Source: Avimonoglobus sp965151315 (lineage in GTDB: Bacteria > Bacillota > Clostridia > UBA1381). From it: a stretch of 64,000 nucleotides of DNA. Below the pieces are notes generated by a model, which saw nothing but the letters and a program-made list of their open reading frames with translations, did no database searches and was not told the origin of the DNA. The translations under genes were made by a program, and so were the position numbers. Positions 17,690 through 26,454 of this stretch are shown here, one piece after another; within the stretch, counting starts at the first letter, position 1; every line of letters starts with the position of its first letter. The stretch is taken from positions 34,439-98,438 of the forward strand of contig CBCTZG010000001.1 of assembly GCA_965151315.1 (NCBI GenBank), given 5' to 3'.

Positions 17690-18517
17690 TTATTCCGCCA
17701 CTGGGATTTTGATGTCAAAGGGATGGTACTGGTAATCGACAAGCCGGAAGCTGTCCTTCGTAAAGGCGTAAAAATCCGTCAGCGGATCCATTTCCAGCCG
17801 GGGGGCGGGATAAGGCGTCCGGCTGATTAAATCCCGGACGATCGGCACATGCCGGTCATAGATGTGGGCGTCAGCGATGACATGTACCAGGGTGCCTGCC
17901 TCCAGGCCTGCCGCCGCGGCAAACATATAGAGTAGCACTGCGTACTGGCATACATTCCAGTTGTTAGCCGTGAGCATATCCTGGGACCGCTGATTCAAAA
18001 TCCCGTTTAAGGTCTTGCCGGACACATTAAAGGTCATGCTGTAGGCGCAGGGGTACAGACGCATTTCCGACAAGTCTTGGTGGTTGTAGATGTTGGTGAG
18101 GATCCGGCGGCTTTGGGGGTTGTGGGTCAAGTCGTAAAGCACCCGGTCTACCTGGTCGAATTCCCCTTCCGGATAGGTGTGCTTGATACCCAGCTGATAG
18201 CCGTAGGCCTTGCCGATAGAGCCGGTTTCATCCGCCCACTGATCCCAGATATGGCTGCCCAGATCCCGGATATTGTTGGACTTTTTCTGCCAGATCCACA
18301 AAAGCTCGTCCACGGCGCTCTTTAAATAGGTACGCCGCAGGGTGAGGATCGGGAATTCCTCCGCCAGGTTATACCGGTTCACAATCCCAAATTTTTTTAC
18401 CGTATGGGCAGGCGCCCCGTCCGCCCATTTGGGGCGCACCGGATAGTCCGTATCCCATACGCCGTTTTCTAAAATATCTTTACAGTTCTCAATAAAAATC
18501 GTATCCGCCGCGCTCAT
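17690..18517 (-). CDS. thyA: Thymidylate synthase (ThyA type)
   Basis: About 275 residues. It methylates dUMP to dTMP using methylene-tetrahydrofolate. The catalytic Cys is in RLYPCAYS (about residue 160), followed by LNQRSQDM with the phosphate-binding Arg and a NNWNVCQYA substrate region; HVIADAHIYDRHV matches the C-terminal motif. The PCAYS context is a variant of the common PPCH. The start at 18517 is preferred over 18526 because GAGGAG lies 8 bp before it. It forms an operon with folA. Confidence 0.94.
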   Translation of the reverse strand: MSAADTIFIENCKDILENGVWDTDYPVRPKWADGAPAHTVKKFGIVNRYNLAEEFPILTLRRTYLKSAVDELLWIWQKKSNNIRDLGSHIWDQWADETGSIGKAYGYQLGIKHTYPEGEFDQVDRVLYDLTHNPQSRRILTNIYNHQDLSEMRLYPCAYSMTFNVSGKTLNGILNQRSQDMLTANNWNVCQYAVLLYMFAAAAGLEAGTLVHVIADAHIYDRHVPIVRDLISRTPYPAPRLEMDPLTDFYAFTKDSFRLVDYQYHPFDIKIPVAE

Positions 18518-18599
18518 GCCATCCACTCCTCATTCAATATCCCGATCAGTATATCATAAATTTACGGGAAATACAATAGAATAAAATGAGGTGACAAAT

Positions 18600-19187
18600 A
18601 TGAATTACATTTGGGCGGGGATGATTTTAATTTCATTGATTGCCGGCGGATTCAACGGTACCTTAGACCAGACCGTGACAGCCGGCATGGCGGGGGCAAA
18701 AACGGCGGTGGAAACCGTTCTGGGCTTTGCTGGCGCTATGTGCCTGTGGACGGGGCTCATGCGGCTGGCGGACGCCGGCGGGCTGTCGGCAGTACTGAAA
18801 TGCCTGCTCCGGCCCCTGACCCGCTTTTTGTTTCCCAGGCTCCCGGCGGACAGCCCGGCTATGCAAAAAATCACCATGAACATGACGGCGAACCTTTTGG
18901 GAATGGGCAACGCCGCTACCCCGGCCGGGATCCGGGCCATGGCGGAGCTGGACCGGCTGAACCCACAGCCGGACCGGGCCAGCGACGAAATGTGCATGTT
19001 CGTGGTGGTCAATACCGCGTCGCTGCAGCTGGTGCCCTCCACGATCATCGCCATGCGGGCGGCGGCGGGGTCTGCGGAGCCATTAGGGATCATTGTCCCG
19101 GTATGGGTCTGCTCGGCGGCGGCGCTTTTGAGCGCTGTGTTTGCCATGAAGCTGATTATTTTTGCCGGGAAACGAAGGAGGGGGTAG
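18600..19187 (+). CDS. spmA: Spore maturation protein A
   Basis: About 195 residues with a multi-helix membrane profile and the SpmA/nucleoside-recognition (Gate) pattern: GFNGTLDQTVTAGMAGAKTAVE, MNMTANLLGMGNAATPAGI, and a C-terminal pair of helices. In Bacillus, SpmA and SpmB are needed for core dehydration and heat resistance of spores. GAGGTG precedes the ATG at 18600, which is preferred over 18591. spmB starts 3 bp after its stop. Its presence points to an endospore-forming lineage, though Gate-family genes can persist in asporogenous relatives. Confidence 0.93.
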   Translation: MNYIWAGMILISLIAGGFNGTLDQTVTAGMAGAKTAVETVLGFAGAMCLWTGLMRLADAGGLSAVLKCLLRPLTRFLFPRLPADSPAMQKITMNMTANLLGMGNAATPAGIRAMAELDRLNPQPDRASDEMCMFVVVNTASLQLVPSTIIAMRAAAGSAEPLGIIVPVWVCSAAALLSAVFAMKLIIFAGKRRRG

Positions 19188-19190
19188 GCT

Positions 19191-19700
19191 GTGACCGCAT
19201 ACATTATCCCGCTGCTGATGGGGGCGATCCTGTGCATGGCTCTGGCAAAAAAGACGCCGGTGTATTCTGAATTTATCGCCGGAGCAGAGGAGGGCATGAA
19301 GACCGTAATGGGGATTTTCCCCTGCCTGGTGGCGGTGCTGACAGCGGTATCCATGCTCCGGGCCTCCGGGGCCATGGACTGGCTTCTGACGGCAGCCAGA
19401 CCCTTGGCGGAGGCGCTGCGGATTCCGGAGGACCTGATGAACCTGGCCCTGATCCGGCCGATTTCCGGCAGCGGGGCGTTAGGGGTCTTAGCCGACCTGT
19501 TCAAGACTTACCCGCCAGACACCCAGCCGGGCCGCATCGCCTCCGTGATGATGGGCTCTACGGAAACTACATTTTATACATTGATGGTATATTTCAGCAA
19601 GACCCGGGTAAAATATACAAAAAGGGCTGTGCCTGCGGCGGTTTTTGGTGATATTGCCGGGCTTTTGGCAAGCGTGGCCGTCTGCAAGATATTTTTTTAA
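19191..19700 (+). CDS. spmB: Spore maturation protein B
   Basis: 169 residues with about four or five membrane helices. It has the partner motifs EGMKTVMGIFPCLVAVLTAVSMLR, PISGSGALGVLADLF and MMGSTETTFYTLMVYF (Gate domain). The start codon is GTG, well placed after GGAGGGGG. It forms a two-gene operon with spmA. Confidence 0.93.
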   Translation: MTAYIIPLLMGAILCMALAKKTPVYSEFIAGAEEGMKTVMGIFPCLVAVLTAVSMLRASGAMDWLLTAARPLAEALRIPEDLMNLALIRPISGSGALGVLADLFKTYPPDTQPGRIASVMMGSTETTFYTLMVYFSKTRVKYTKRAVPAAVFGDIAGLLASVAVCKIFF

Positions 19701-19718
19701 CAATTTTAGGCAAATCAC

Positions 19719-19747
19719 TTGAAAAATTTCCCGGGTTGCGATAAAAT
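19719..19747 (+). promoter_or_regulatory. Promoter of the pgk-tpiA-gpmI operon
   Basis: TTGAAA (19719-19724) and TAAAAT (19742-19747) are separated by 17 bp, about 49 bp before the pgk start. Confidence 0.75.
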
Positions 19748-19795
19748 AAATATGATTGGGACAAGCCCCTAAAAATGAAATAAGAGGTGTGTAAG

Positions 19796-20992
19796 ATGTT
19801 GAACAAAAAAAGCGTGGAAGATATTGCCGTACAGGGCAAGAGAGTCCTGGTTCGGTGCGATTTTAACGTGCCTTTAGACGAAAACCGAAACATTACCGAC
19901 GAGACCCGGATCGACGGCGCCCTGCCGACCATCCAGTATTTGATGAAAAACGGAGCTAAGGTTATCCTCTGCTCCCATATGGGCAAGCCTAAGGGCGAGC
20001 CAAAGCCGGAGCTTTCCCTGGCGCCGGTAGCGAAAAAGCTTTCTGAAAAGCTGGGTAAGGAAGTCGTTTTTGCCGCGGACGACAACGTTGTGGGCGAAAA
20101 CGCGAAAAAAGCTGTTGCAGCTATGGCTGACGGTGACGTGGTGCTGCTGGAAAACACCCGCTACCGGGCGGAGGAAACAAAAAATGTAGACGCGTTCAGC
20201 CAGGAGCTGGCGTCCTTAGCGGATATTTTTGTCAACGACGCCTTTGGAACGGCCCACCGGGCTCACTGCTCCAATGTGGGTGTGACCAAATACCTGGATA
20301 CGGCGGTTGCGGGCTATCTGATCCAGAAGGAGATCGAATTCTTAGGCAATGCTGTCAACAATCCCACCCGGCCGTTTGTAGCGATTTTGGGCGGCAGTAA
20401 GGTTTCCTCCAAAATTTCGGTAATCAATAACCTGTTGGAAAAGGTAGATACCCTGATCATCGGCGGCGGCATGGCCTACACCTTTATGAAAGCCAAGGGC
20501 GAAGAAGTGGGCGATTCCCTGCTGGAGGCGGACTATGTTGACTATGCCGCGGAAATGATGGAAAAAGCGGAGAAAAAGGGCGTAAAGCTGCTGATCCCCG
20601 TAGACACTGTAGTGGCAAAAGCGTTTGATAATGACGCGGAGCATAAAACTGTTGGCCGGGGCGGCATTGAGGCCGGCTGGCAGGGCCTGGATATTGGAGA
20701 AAAGACCATTGCATTATACAAAGACGCTGTAAAAGACGCGAAAACCGTTGTTTGGAATGGACCCATGGGCGTATTTGAAATGCCCAATTTTGCTAAGGGC
20801 ACAAACGCTATCGCCCAGGCGCTGGCGGAAATCGACGCGGTTACTGTCATTGGCGGCGGCGACAGTGTTGCGGCTGTCAACCAGGCTGGCTTGGGGGATA
20901 AGATGACGCATATTTCCACCGGCGGCGGCGCCAGCCTGGAATTCCTGGAGGGCAAGGATCTGCCTGGGATCGCAGCTTTAAATGATAAATAA
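19796..20992 (+). CDS. pgk: Phosphoglycerate kinase
   Basis: 398 residues, the normal bacterial length. It transfers phosphate from 1,3-bisphosphoglycerate to ADP. Signatures include VLVRCDFNVPLDENRNITDETRI (substrate loop), SHMGKPKG, VLLENTRY, NDAFGTAHRAHCS, ILGGSKVSSK and WNGPMGVFE, and the C-terminal nucleotide motif TGGGASLEFLEGK. The start at 19796 is chosen because AGAGGTG is 7 bp before it. It is the first gene of a three-gene glycolytic operon; gap and eno are not adjacent. Confidence 0.97.
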   Translation: MLNKKSVEDIAVQGKRVLVRCDFNVPLDENRNITDETRIDGALPTIQYLMKNGAKVILCSHMGKPKGEPKPELSLAPVAKKLSEKLGKEVVFAADDNVVGENAKKAVAAMADGDVVLLENTRYRAEETKNVDAFSQELASLADIFVNDAFGTAHRAHCSNVGVTKYLDTAVAGYLIQKEIEFLGNAVNNPTRPFVAILGGSKVSSKISVINNLLEKVDTLIIGGGMAYTFMKAKGEEVGDSLLEADYVDYAAEMMEKAEKKGVKLLIPVDTVVAKAFDNDAEHKTVGRGGIEAGWQGLDIGEKTIALYKDAVKDAKTVVWNGPMGVFEMPNFAKGTNAIAQALAEIDAVTVIGGGDSVAAVNQAGLGDKMTHISTGGGASLEFLEGKDLPGIAALNDK

Positions 20993-21018
20993 GCTTTTTG
21001 GGAAAGGAATCAGATAAA

Positions 21019-21771
21019 ATGGGTAAGTATATTATTGCTGGGAACTGGAAGATGAACAAGCTTCCTTCGGAGACATATGATTTTGTAAAATCCGTGGCCG
21101 AGGCGACCAAGGACGCACAGTGCGAAGTGGTTTGCTGTACGCCGTTTGTCTGCCTGTCTGAGGCGATCCGGGCGGCAAAGGGAACCCAGGTGAAAATCGG
21201 CGCGGAAAACCTGCATTTTCAGGACAGCGGCGCCTACACCGGCGAGGTCAGCGGCGACATGCTGGTAGACCTGGGCGTGGATTATGTAATTATCGGCCAT
21301 TCTGAGCGCCGGCAGTATTTTGCGGAAACAGACGAAACAGTCAACTTGAAAACGAAAAAGGCGCTGGAAAAGGGCCTGATCCCCATTGTATGCGTGGGAG
21401 AGAGCTTAGAGCAGCGGGAGCAGGGCGTGACTATGGATCTGATCACGGCGCAGATCAAGGCGGCTTTTTCGGGCATAGAAGCGGCGGACGCCAAAAAGGT
21501 AGTTGTGGCGTATGAGCCGATCTGGGCTATCGGTACTGGCAAAACCGCTACGGCTGCCCAGGCGGAAGAAGTCTGCGGGGCTATCCGCAAGGTTTTGGCC
21601 GGGCTGTACTGCGAAAACTGCGCAAAGGAAATCACCATCCAGTATGGCGGCAGCATGAACGCGGGCAACGCGGCGGAGCTTCTAGCAAAGGAAAATATTG
21701 ACGGCGGATTGATCGGCGGCGCCAGCCTGAAAACGCCGGATTTCGCGGCCATCGTAGCCGCGGCAAAATAA
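21019..21771 (+). CDS. tpiA: Triosephosphate isomerase
   Basis: 250 residues. It interconverts dihydroxyacetone phosphate and glyceraldehyde 3-phosphate. The catalytic set is intact: GNWKMNK (Lys), IIGHSERR (His), VVAYEPIWAIGTGKTA (Glu and loop 6), and IQYGGSMNAGN/GLIGGASL for the phosphate site. The ATG at 21019 follows AAAGGAA; the earlier in-frame codon at 20998 has no ribosome site. It lies 26 bp after pgk and before gpmI. Confidence 0.97.
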   Translation: MGKYIIAGNWKMNKLPSETYDFVKSVAEATKDAQCEVVCCTPFVCLSEAIRAAKGTQVKIGAENLHFQDSGAYTGEVSGDMLVDLGVDYVIIGHSERRQYFAETDETVNLKTKKALEKGLIPIVCVGESLEQREQGVTMDLITAQIKAAFSGIEAADAKKVVVAYEPIWAIGTGKTATAAQAEEVCGAIRKVLAGLYCENCAKEITIQYGGSMNAGNAAELLAKENIDGGLIGGASLKTPDFAAIVAAAK

Positions 21772-21781
21772 AACGGATTGG

Positions 21782-21806
21782 GGGCTGTTCAAACGGACAG
21801 CCCTTT
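21782..21806 (+). terminator. Weak terminator-like hairpin between tpiA and gpmI
   Basis: GGGCTGTTC and GGACAGCCC form a nine-pair stem (one G-U) around AAAC, followed by TTTAT. The U-tract is short, so partial attenuation of gpmI is more likely than full termination. Confidence 0.45.
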
Positions 21807-21831
21807 ATGCTGTATCAAGGAGGAAACAAAA

Positions 21832-23382
21832 ATGCCAAAAAGTCCAATCGCATTGATTATTTTAGACGGCTACGGGATGAACGAGGCCACGGAAGGGAAT
21901 GCCATCCGGGCAGCCAAGACCCCCAATATGGACAAATATTTTCAAAACAATCCCAACACCATCCTGTACGCCAGCGGCATGAGTGTGGGCCTGCCGGACG
22001 GGCAGATGGGGAATTCTGAAGTTGGCCATACCAACATCGGCGCGGGCCGGGTTGTATATCAGGAGCTGACCCGGATCACCAAGTCCATCGAGGACGGGGA
22101 TTTCTTCTCGAATGAAGCCCTGATGGGCGCGGTAGAAAACTGCAAGGAAAACGGAAGCGCCCTGCACTTAATCGGCCTTTTGTCCGACGGCGGTGTACAC
22201 AGCCATATCGGCCATCTGTTCGGGCTCATTGATCTGGCCCGGAAAAACGGATTAAAGCAAGTATATGTCCACTGTGTGATGGACGGCCGGGATGTATCGC
22301 CTACATCTGGCGTGGAGTATATCCGCCAGCTTCAGAAAAAAATGGAAGAGGCCGGCGTGGGGAAAATCGCCACGGTTATGGGCCGGTATTACGCCATGGA
22401 TCGGGATACCAACTGGAACCGGGTGGAAAAGGCTTACAACGCCGCAGTCCGGGGGGAGGGCCATATGGTCAGCGACCCGGCGGCGGCTGTGCTGGAATCC
22501 TACGAGACTAAGGACGAAAACGGCGCACTTCTGACCGATGAATTTATTCGTCCCATGGTGGTTACGGAAAACGGGGCGCCCATAGCGAAAATCAGCGCCG
22601 GAGATTCCGTTGTCTGCTTTAATTTCCGGCCGGATCGGGCCAGAGAAATCACCCGAACCCTGGTTGACCCGGATTTTACTGGTTTTACACGGGAATTCAT
22701 GCCCCTATATTATGTATGCATGACCCAGTACGACGCCCAGATGCCCAATGTGCATGTGGCCTTCAAGCCCCAGACGCTGGTCAATACCTTTGGGGAATAT
22801 ATCGCTCAAAAGGGCCTGCGGCAGCTGCGGATCGCGGAGACGGAAAAATACGCCCATGTAACCTTCTTCTTCAACGGCGGCGTAGAGGCGGTATATGCGG
22901 GCGAGGATAGGAAGCTGATCCCATCTCCCAAGGTGGCTACCTATGATATGCAGCCGGAAATGAGCGCGTATCTGGTAGCGGACGCCTGCGTGGACTTGAT
23001 CAATCAGGACCTGTATGACTGCATTATTTTAAACTTCGCCAACTGTGATATGGTGGGCCATACCGGCGTGTTTGCGGCGGCAGTTAAGGCGGTGGAGGCC
23101 GTAGACGAGTGCCTGGGCAAGGTGGTAGATGCCCTGATGGCAAAGAACGCTAAGATTTTGATCACCGCGGATCACGGCAACGCGGACTGTATGGTTGATC
23201 CGGAAACCAGCGACGTATTTACCGCCCATACCACGAACCCGGTGCCCCTGATTGTGATGGGCGCGGGCAATGTGAAGCTAAACCGGGGCAAGCTGGCGGA
23301 TCTGGCGCCTACAATGCTGGACTTGATGGGGCTGGAAAAGCCGGCAGAAATGACCGGGGAAAGTTTGATCATAAAGTCTTGA
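21832..23382 (+). CDS. gpmI: 2,3-bisphosphoglycerate-independent phosphoglycerate mutase
   Basis: 516 residues. It interconverts 3- and 2-phosphoglycerate using two Mn ions. It has the alkaline-phosphatase-fold start LIILDGYGMNEATEGNAI, the nucleophile Ser in GQMGNSEVGHTNIGAGR (about residue 60), VHCVMDGRDVSP, FNFRPDRAREI, and metal ligands in NCDMVGHTG and ITADHGNAD. The start at 21832 follows AAGGAGG; the longer upstream frame includes the hairpin and is unlikely to be translated. It is the last gene of the pgk operon. Confidence 0.96.
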   Translation: MPKSPIALIILDGYGMNEATEGNAIRAAKTPNMDKYFQNNPNTILYASGMSVGLPDGQMGNSEVGHTNIGAGRVVYQELTRITKSIEDGDFFSNEALMGAVENCKENGSALHLIGLLSDGGVHSHIGHLFGLIDLARKNGLKQVYVHCVMDGRDVSPTSGVEYIRQLQKKMEEAGVGKIATVMGRYYAMDRDTNWNRVEKAYNAAVRGEGHMVSDPAAAVLESYETKDENGALLTDEFIRPMVVTENGAPIAKISAGDSVVCFNFRPDRAREITRTLVDPDFTGFTREFMPLYYVCMTQYDAQMPNVHVAFKPQTLVNTFGEYIAQKGLRQLRIAETEKYAHVTFFFNGGVEAVYAGEDRKLIPSPKVATYDMQPEMSAYLVADACVDLINQDLYDCIILNFANCDMVGHTGVFAAAVKAVEAVDECLGKVVDALMAKNAKILITADHGNADCMVDPETSDVFTAHTTNPVPLIVMGAGNVKLNRGKLADLAPTMLDLMGLEKPAEMTGESLIIKS

Positions 23383-23407
23383 CATTTTACGGCCTGCCGC
23401 ATATAAT
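23379..23407 (+). promoter_or_regulatory. Strong promoter for the cation-efflux gene
   Basis: Consensus TTGACA (23379-23384) and TATAAT (23402-23407) with a 17-bp spacer. The -35 box overlaps the gpmI stop codon. Confidence 0.85.
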
Positions 23408-23427
23408 AAAAGGAGAAGCAACAAAAA

Positions 23428-23453
23428 ACATCCGCAGAAACCTCTGCGGATGT
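23428..23453 (+). other. Perfect hairpin in the 5' leader of the cation-efflux gene
   Basis: An 11-bp perfect inverted repeat (ACATCCGCAGA/TCTGCGGATGT) with loop AACC lies between the promoter and the start codon. No U-tract follows, so it is not a simple terminator. It could be a leader-stability or regulatory element. Confidence 0.5.
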
Positions 23454-23477
23454 ACTTGTATTGAGAAGGTGTAAGCA

Positions 23478-24347
23478 ATGGCAATCAGTCAAAGGGCAAT
23501 GCGGGTTTCCGTAATTAGTATTGTTGTAAACCTGCTGCTGTCGGTGTTTAAACTGTTTGCGGGAATTTTTGCCCGTTCCGGGGCGATGATTTCCGATGCG
23601 GTGCATTCCGCCTCCGATGTGTTCAGCACATTCATTGTCATGGCGGGGATCAAGATGTCTGGGAAAATGGACGACGACGACCATCCTTACGGCCATGAGC
23701 GGATGGAGAGCGTGGCGGCGGTGATCTTAGCCGTGGTACTGGTAGCGGTAGGCGCCGGAATCGGTTATCAGGGGATCCAGAAAATTATTGCCCTGAAAAC
23801 AGAGTCCCTGGCTGTACCCGGCGGGCTGGCGCTTGTGGCGGCGGTAGTATCTATTGGGGTGAAGGAATGGATGTTTTGGTTTACCCGGGCAGCGGCCCGG
23901 GCGGAAAAATCCGACGCGTTGATGGCCGACGCGTGGCATCACCGGTCTGACGCGCTGTCTTCGGTGGGCAGCTTGGTAGGCATCGGCGGTGCGATGCTGG
24001 GGTTCCCGGTGCTGGATCCGCTGGCCAGCGTGGTGATCTGCGTATTTATCATCAAAGCGGGGATTGACATTTTCCGGGAGGCCATGAACAAAATGGTGGA
24101 TAAGGCTTGCCCCCAAACGGTCACGGAAGAAATGAAGGCCGTAATCCTGGCTCATCCGGAGATCATCAGCTTAGACGATATCCGGACCCGGATGTTTGGC
24201 ACCCGGATCTATGTAGACGTAGAGATTGGCGTTGACGGGCAGATGCTCCTGCGGGACGCCCATGCCATCGCGGAGCGGATCCACGATGAGCTGGAGGAAC
24301 AGTTTCCGGAGATCAAGCATTGTATGGTACATGTAAATCCAAAATAA
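23478..24347 (+). CDS. Cation diffusion facilitator family transporter
   Basis: 289 residues. Six membrane helices (about 10-205) carry the metal-site residues in MISDAVHSASDVFSTF (helix 2) and LMADAWHHRSDALSSVG (helix 5). The C-terminal cytoplasmic dimerisation domain (about 210-289) ends HDELEEQFPEIKHCMVHVNPK. CDF proteins export Zn, Fe, Mn or Co in exchange for protons. The DxxHS plus HxxxD pair fits a Zn/Fe/Mn type but does not settle the metal. AAGGTG precedes the start. The strong private promoter and the leader hairpin suggest independent control. Confidence 0.93.
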   Translation: MAISQRAMRVSVISIVVNLLLSVFKLFAGIFARSGAMISDAVHSASDVFSTFIVMAGIKMSGKMDDDDHPYGHERMESVAAVILAVVLVAVGAGIGYQGIQKIIALKTESLAVPGGLALVAAVVSIGVKEWMFWFTRAAARAEKSDALMADAWHHRSDALSSVGSLVGIGGAMLGFPVLDPLASVVICVFIIKAGIDIFREAMNKMVDKACPQTVTEEMKAVILAHPEIISLDDIRTRMFGTRIYVDVEIGVDGQMLLRDAHAIAERIHDELEEQFPEIKHCMVHVNPK

Positions 24348-24367
24348 ACTGCGAAAGGGGAACAAAA

Positions 24368-26050
24368 ATGCGAATGAAAAAAAGAATTCTATGCGGGATC
24401 CTGGCAGCGGCCATGCTTTTTGGCGGGGCAGCCCAGGCGGAATCGGTGAACGACATCATTGACAACAACGTAAACCGGATGAAGGCCATGCTCAATACGC
24501 CGGATCTGCAGGTTTACTATCAAGCGCCGGGGATTACCCGGGCCTACTACGGGGCGAAATTCGAGCCGGCCCGGGGCGTTTATATCGGTACGCCCAAGGG
24601 CCGGGAGATCGAAGGGGTTTCCAATGCCATTGACACCTACTACGAAACCTTTGATATTTCGAAAACCAACGGCACCACAGCCCGGGAAACCTATGAACAG
24701 CAGCCGGCCACCGGGAAATTCCTGGCGTATAACTGGAATTTTGCCAAGCAGAGCATCAATCCGGCAGATTATGACAATTACATCAAAAACACCGTTGACA
24801 AGATGGCAGCCTCCGGGGATGATATCCTGCTGATTTTCGGGAAGGAAATGAATACAGATGATAACTTCCCCAATCCGGAGGATTTTCTGCGGGTCTACCG
24901 GTATGTGGCGGAGTATGCCAGGACGAAGGAAAATATTGCCATGGTCTGGGCACCCAACGATACTGGTTCCTTAGACCATTATTTAAAGGATTATTACCCT
25001 GGGGATGAATATGTGGACTGGGTGGGTATGAGCCTGTATACAATCCCGTATTTCCAGGGAAAGAAGGATCACGGGAACCTGACGGAGTCCAACAATATCG
25101 CCTTTGTGACCGGGGAATATGCCAACTCTGTTATGCGGGCCAAGACCATTATGGACTTCATGGATGAAAACAATATCCAAAAGCCGGTCATGATCACAGA
25201 AAGCGGCGTGGGCTTCCAGCTTACGGAGACGGGGGAGGATTTTACGGACTGGGGCGTGATGCAGCTTAAGCTTTTGTATTCAGAGCTGCCCCGAGTGTTC
25301 CCCCGGCTGAAGATCATTGTGGGCTTTAACAATACGGTAGAAGGGGACAAGTACCGGTATGATATTGGGAACAATCCCACCCTGAAAGCCGTCCTAGAGG
25401 AGCAGATCGCGGATCCGTTTTTCCTGAGTACTTACCCTGCCTGTGCAGAATATTCGTATATGCCGGTAACGGAAGGGGTACAGCTGGCGCCGGATACGGA
25501 AATTTCAGCTTTCGCGTACGTGCCGAAAAACCAGTTTGTCCGGGTGAAATATCAGATAGACGGGGCCGAGGTGTACCAGAGCGATTACCCGCCCTATACC
25601 TACCGGCTGAACGGGCTGACGGAGGGGGCACACACCTTGACGGCCCAGATGTGTATTGGCGACAGCGTACAAATGGAAAAGCAATTTACCTTCCAGTATA
25701 GTACCCCAGTGACAGTTTTGGTAAACGGGGAGCCAGTCGGGTTCGACCAGCCGCCGGTGATCCAGGACGGCAGGACGTTAGTGCCGGCCCGGGCCGTGTT
25801 TGAAGCGCTGGGCGCCCAGATGGAATGGGACGGGGAAACCCAGACGGCTTTCGCGGTCAAGGGGGATACCCAGGTGAAGATCCAGATCGGCCAGGCAAGC
25901 TTTGAGAAAAACGGGCAGCCGGTGGCCTTGGATGTACCTGCCCAGATTCTCGGGGACAGGACGCTGATCCCGCTGCGGGCGGTAGCGGACGCCTTTGGCT
26001 GCCAGGTCGGCTGGGACGGGGCGACGAAAACAGCCACGGTAAATTATTGA
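24368..26050 (+). CDS. Secreted GH26-like beta-mannanase with two copper-amine-oxidase-type stalk repeats
   Basis: 560 residues. The signal peptide (about 1-25) ends AAQA. The TIM-barrel glycosidase (about 50-340) has a probable acid/base Glu in ILLIFGKEMNTDDN and a nucleophile Glu in PVMITESGVGF, with AMVWAPNDTG and VDWVGMSLYT strands, as in GH26 endo-mannanases. A small beta domain follows (about 365-450). The C-terminal Cu_amine_oxidN1 region (about 455-560) has two halves, GRTLVPARAVFEALGAQMEW and DRTLIPLRAVADAFGC; in Clostridia this is a structural or wall-associated module, not an oxidase. The start at 24368 follows GAAAGGGG. The gene ends at a strong terminator. Confidence 0.82.
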   Translation: MRMKKRILCGILAAAMLFGGAAQAESVNDIIDNNVNRMKAMLNTPDLQVYYQAPGITRAYYGAKFEPARGVYIGTPKGREIEGVSNAIDTYYETFDISKTNGTTARETYEQQPATGKFLAYNWNFAKQSINPADYDNYIKNTVDKMAASGDDILLIFGKEMNTDDNFPNPEDFLRVYRYVAEYARTKENIAMVWAPNDTGSLDHYLKDYYPGDEYVDWVGMSLYTIPYFQGKKDHGNLTESNNIAFVTGEYANSVMRAKTIMDFMDENNIQKPVMITESGVGFQLTETGEDFTDWGVMQLKLLYSELPRVFPRLKIIVGFNNTVEGDKYRYDIGNNPTLKAVLEEQIADPFFLSTYPACAEYSYMPVTEGVQLAPDTEISAFAYVPKNQFVRVKYQIDGAEVYQSDYPPYTYRLNGLTEGAHTLTAQMCIGDSVQMEKQFTFQYSTPVTVLVNGEPVGFDQPPVIQDGRTLVPARAVFEALGAQMEWDGETQTAFAVKGDTQVKIQIGQASFEKNGQPVALDVPAQILGDRTLIPLRAVADAFGCQVGWDGATKTATVNY

Positions 26051-26067
26051 TTATTAAAACAGCAATC

Positions 26068-26095
26068 AAAAAAGGACGCGGATGCGTCCTTTTTT
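26068..26095 (+). terminator. Intrinsic terminator after the mannanase-like gene
   Basis: AAAAAAGGACGC-GGAT-GCGTCCTTTTTT: a perfect stem with a T-run. The A-run on the opposite side makes it bidirectional, so it may also serve the converging ribbon-helix-helix gene. Confidence 0.9.
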
Positions 26096-26106
26096 GCATG
26101 GAAAGG

Positions 26107-26295
26107 TTAATCTTCTAAGGAAGTTATGTCGATCTCCCCGTTTTCCTGCTCATAGTCCTGCAAATATTTCTTGACCATAAATTCCAGCTGGCCGTTGATG
26201 GAACGGCTGTTTTCTTTTGCTAATTTTTTAATTTTTGCATAAGTTGATGTATTCAACCGAAGCGGATAAGCATACATTGTTTCTTTTTTCTCCAA
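26107..26295 (-). CDS. Arc-type ribbon-helix-helix protein, 62 residues
   Basis: A small DNA-binding-type protein. YAYPLRLNTSTYAKIKKLAKENSRSINGQLEFMVKKYL has the beta strand, two helices and the R/S-S-I-N-G-Q turn of Arc/MetJ-like proteins, followed by an acidic tail. The TTG codon at 26295 is chosen because AAGGAGG is 9 bp upstream; the longer frame to 26403 has no ribosome site and runs through the promoter region. It is divergent from a second ribbon-helix-helix gene at 26455. Function is unknown; such proteins are often phage, plasmid or toxin-antitoxin regulators. Confidence 0.75.
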   Translation of the reverse strand: MEKKETMYAYPLRLNTSTYAKIKKLAKENSRSINGQLEFMVKKYLQDYEQENGEIDITSLED

Positions 26296-26384
26296 CCGAA
26301 TTCGCCTCCTTATATATCTAATTATATCATAATGAATCAAAAAGAATAAATAATACAATTTGATAAAAAATGATAGAAAATATA

Positions 26385-26413
26385 TTGACATAATTGATGC
26401 CAACTGTTATAAT
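26385..26413 (+). promoter_or_regulatory. Promoter of the second ribbon-helix-helix gene
   Basis: Consensus TTGACA (26385-26390) and TATAAT (26408-26413) with a 17-bp spacer. The start codon lies about 42 bp downstream. Confidence 0.85.
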
Positions 26414-26454
26414 ACAAATAGATACAAAATAGATTAAAATGATGAGGTGAGAAT

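Noticed and set aside
25806..26050. Copper amine oxidase activity of the mannanase-like protein
   Set aside because: Only the small N-terminal-type stalk repeats occur; the catalytic oxidase domain is absent, so this is a structural module.
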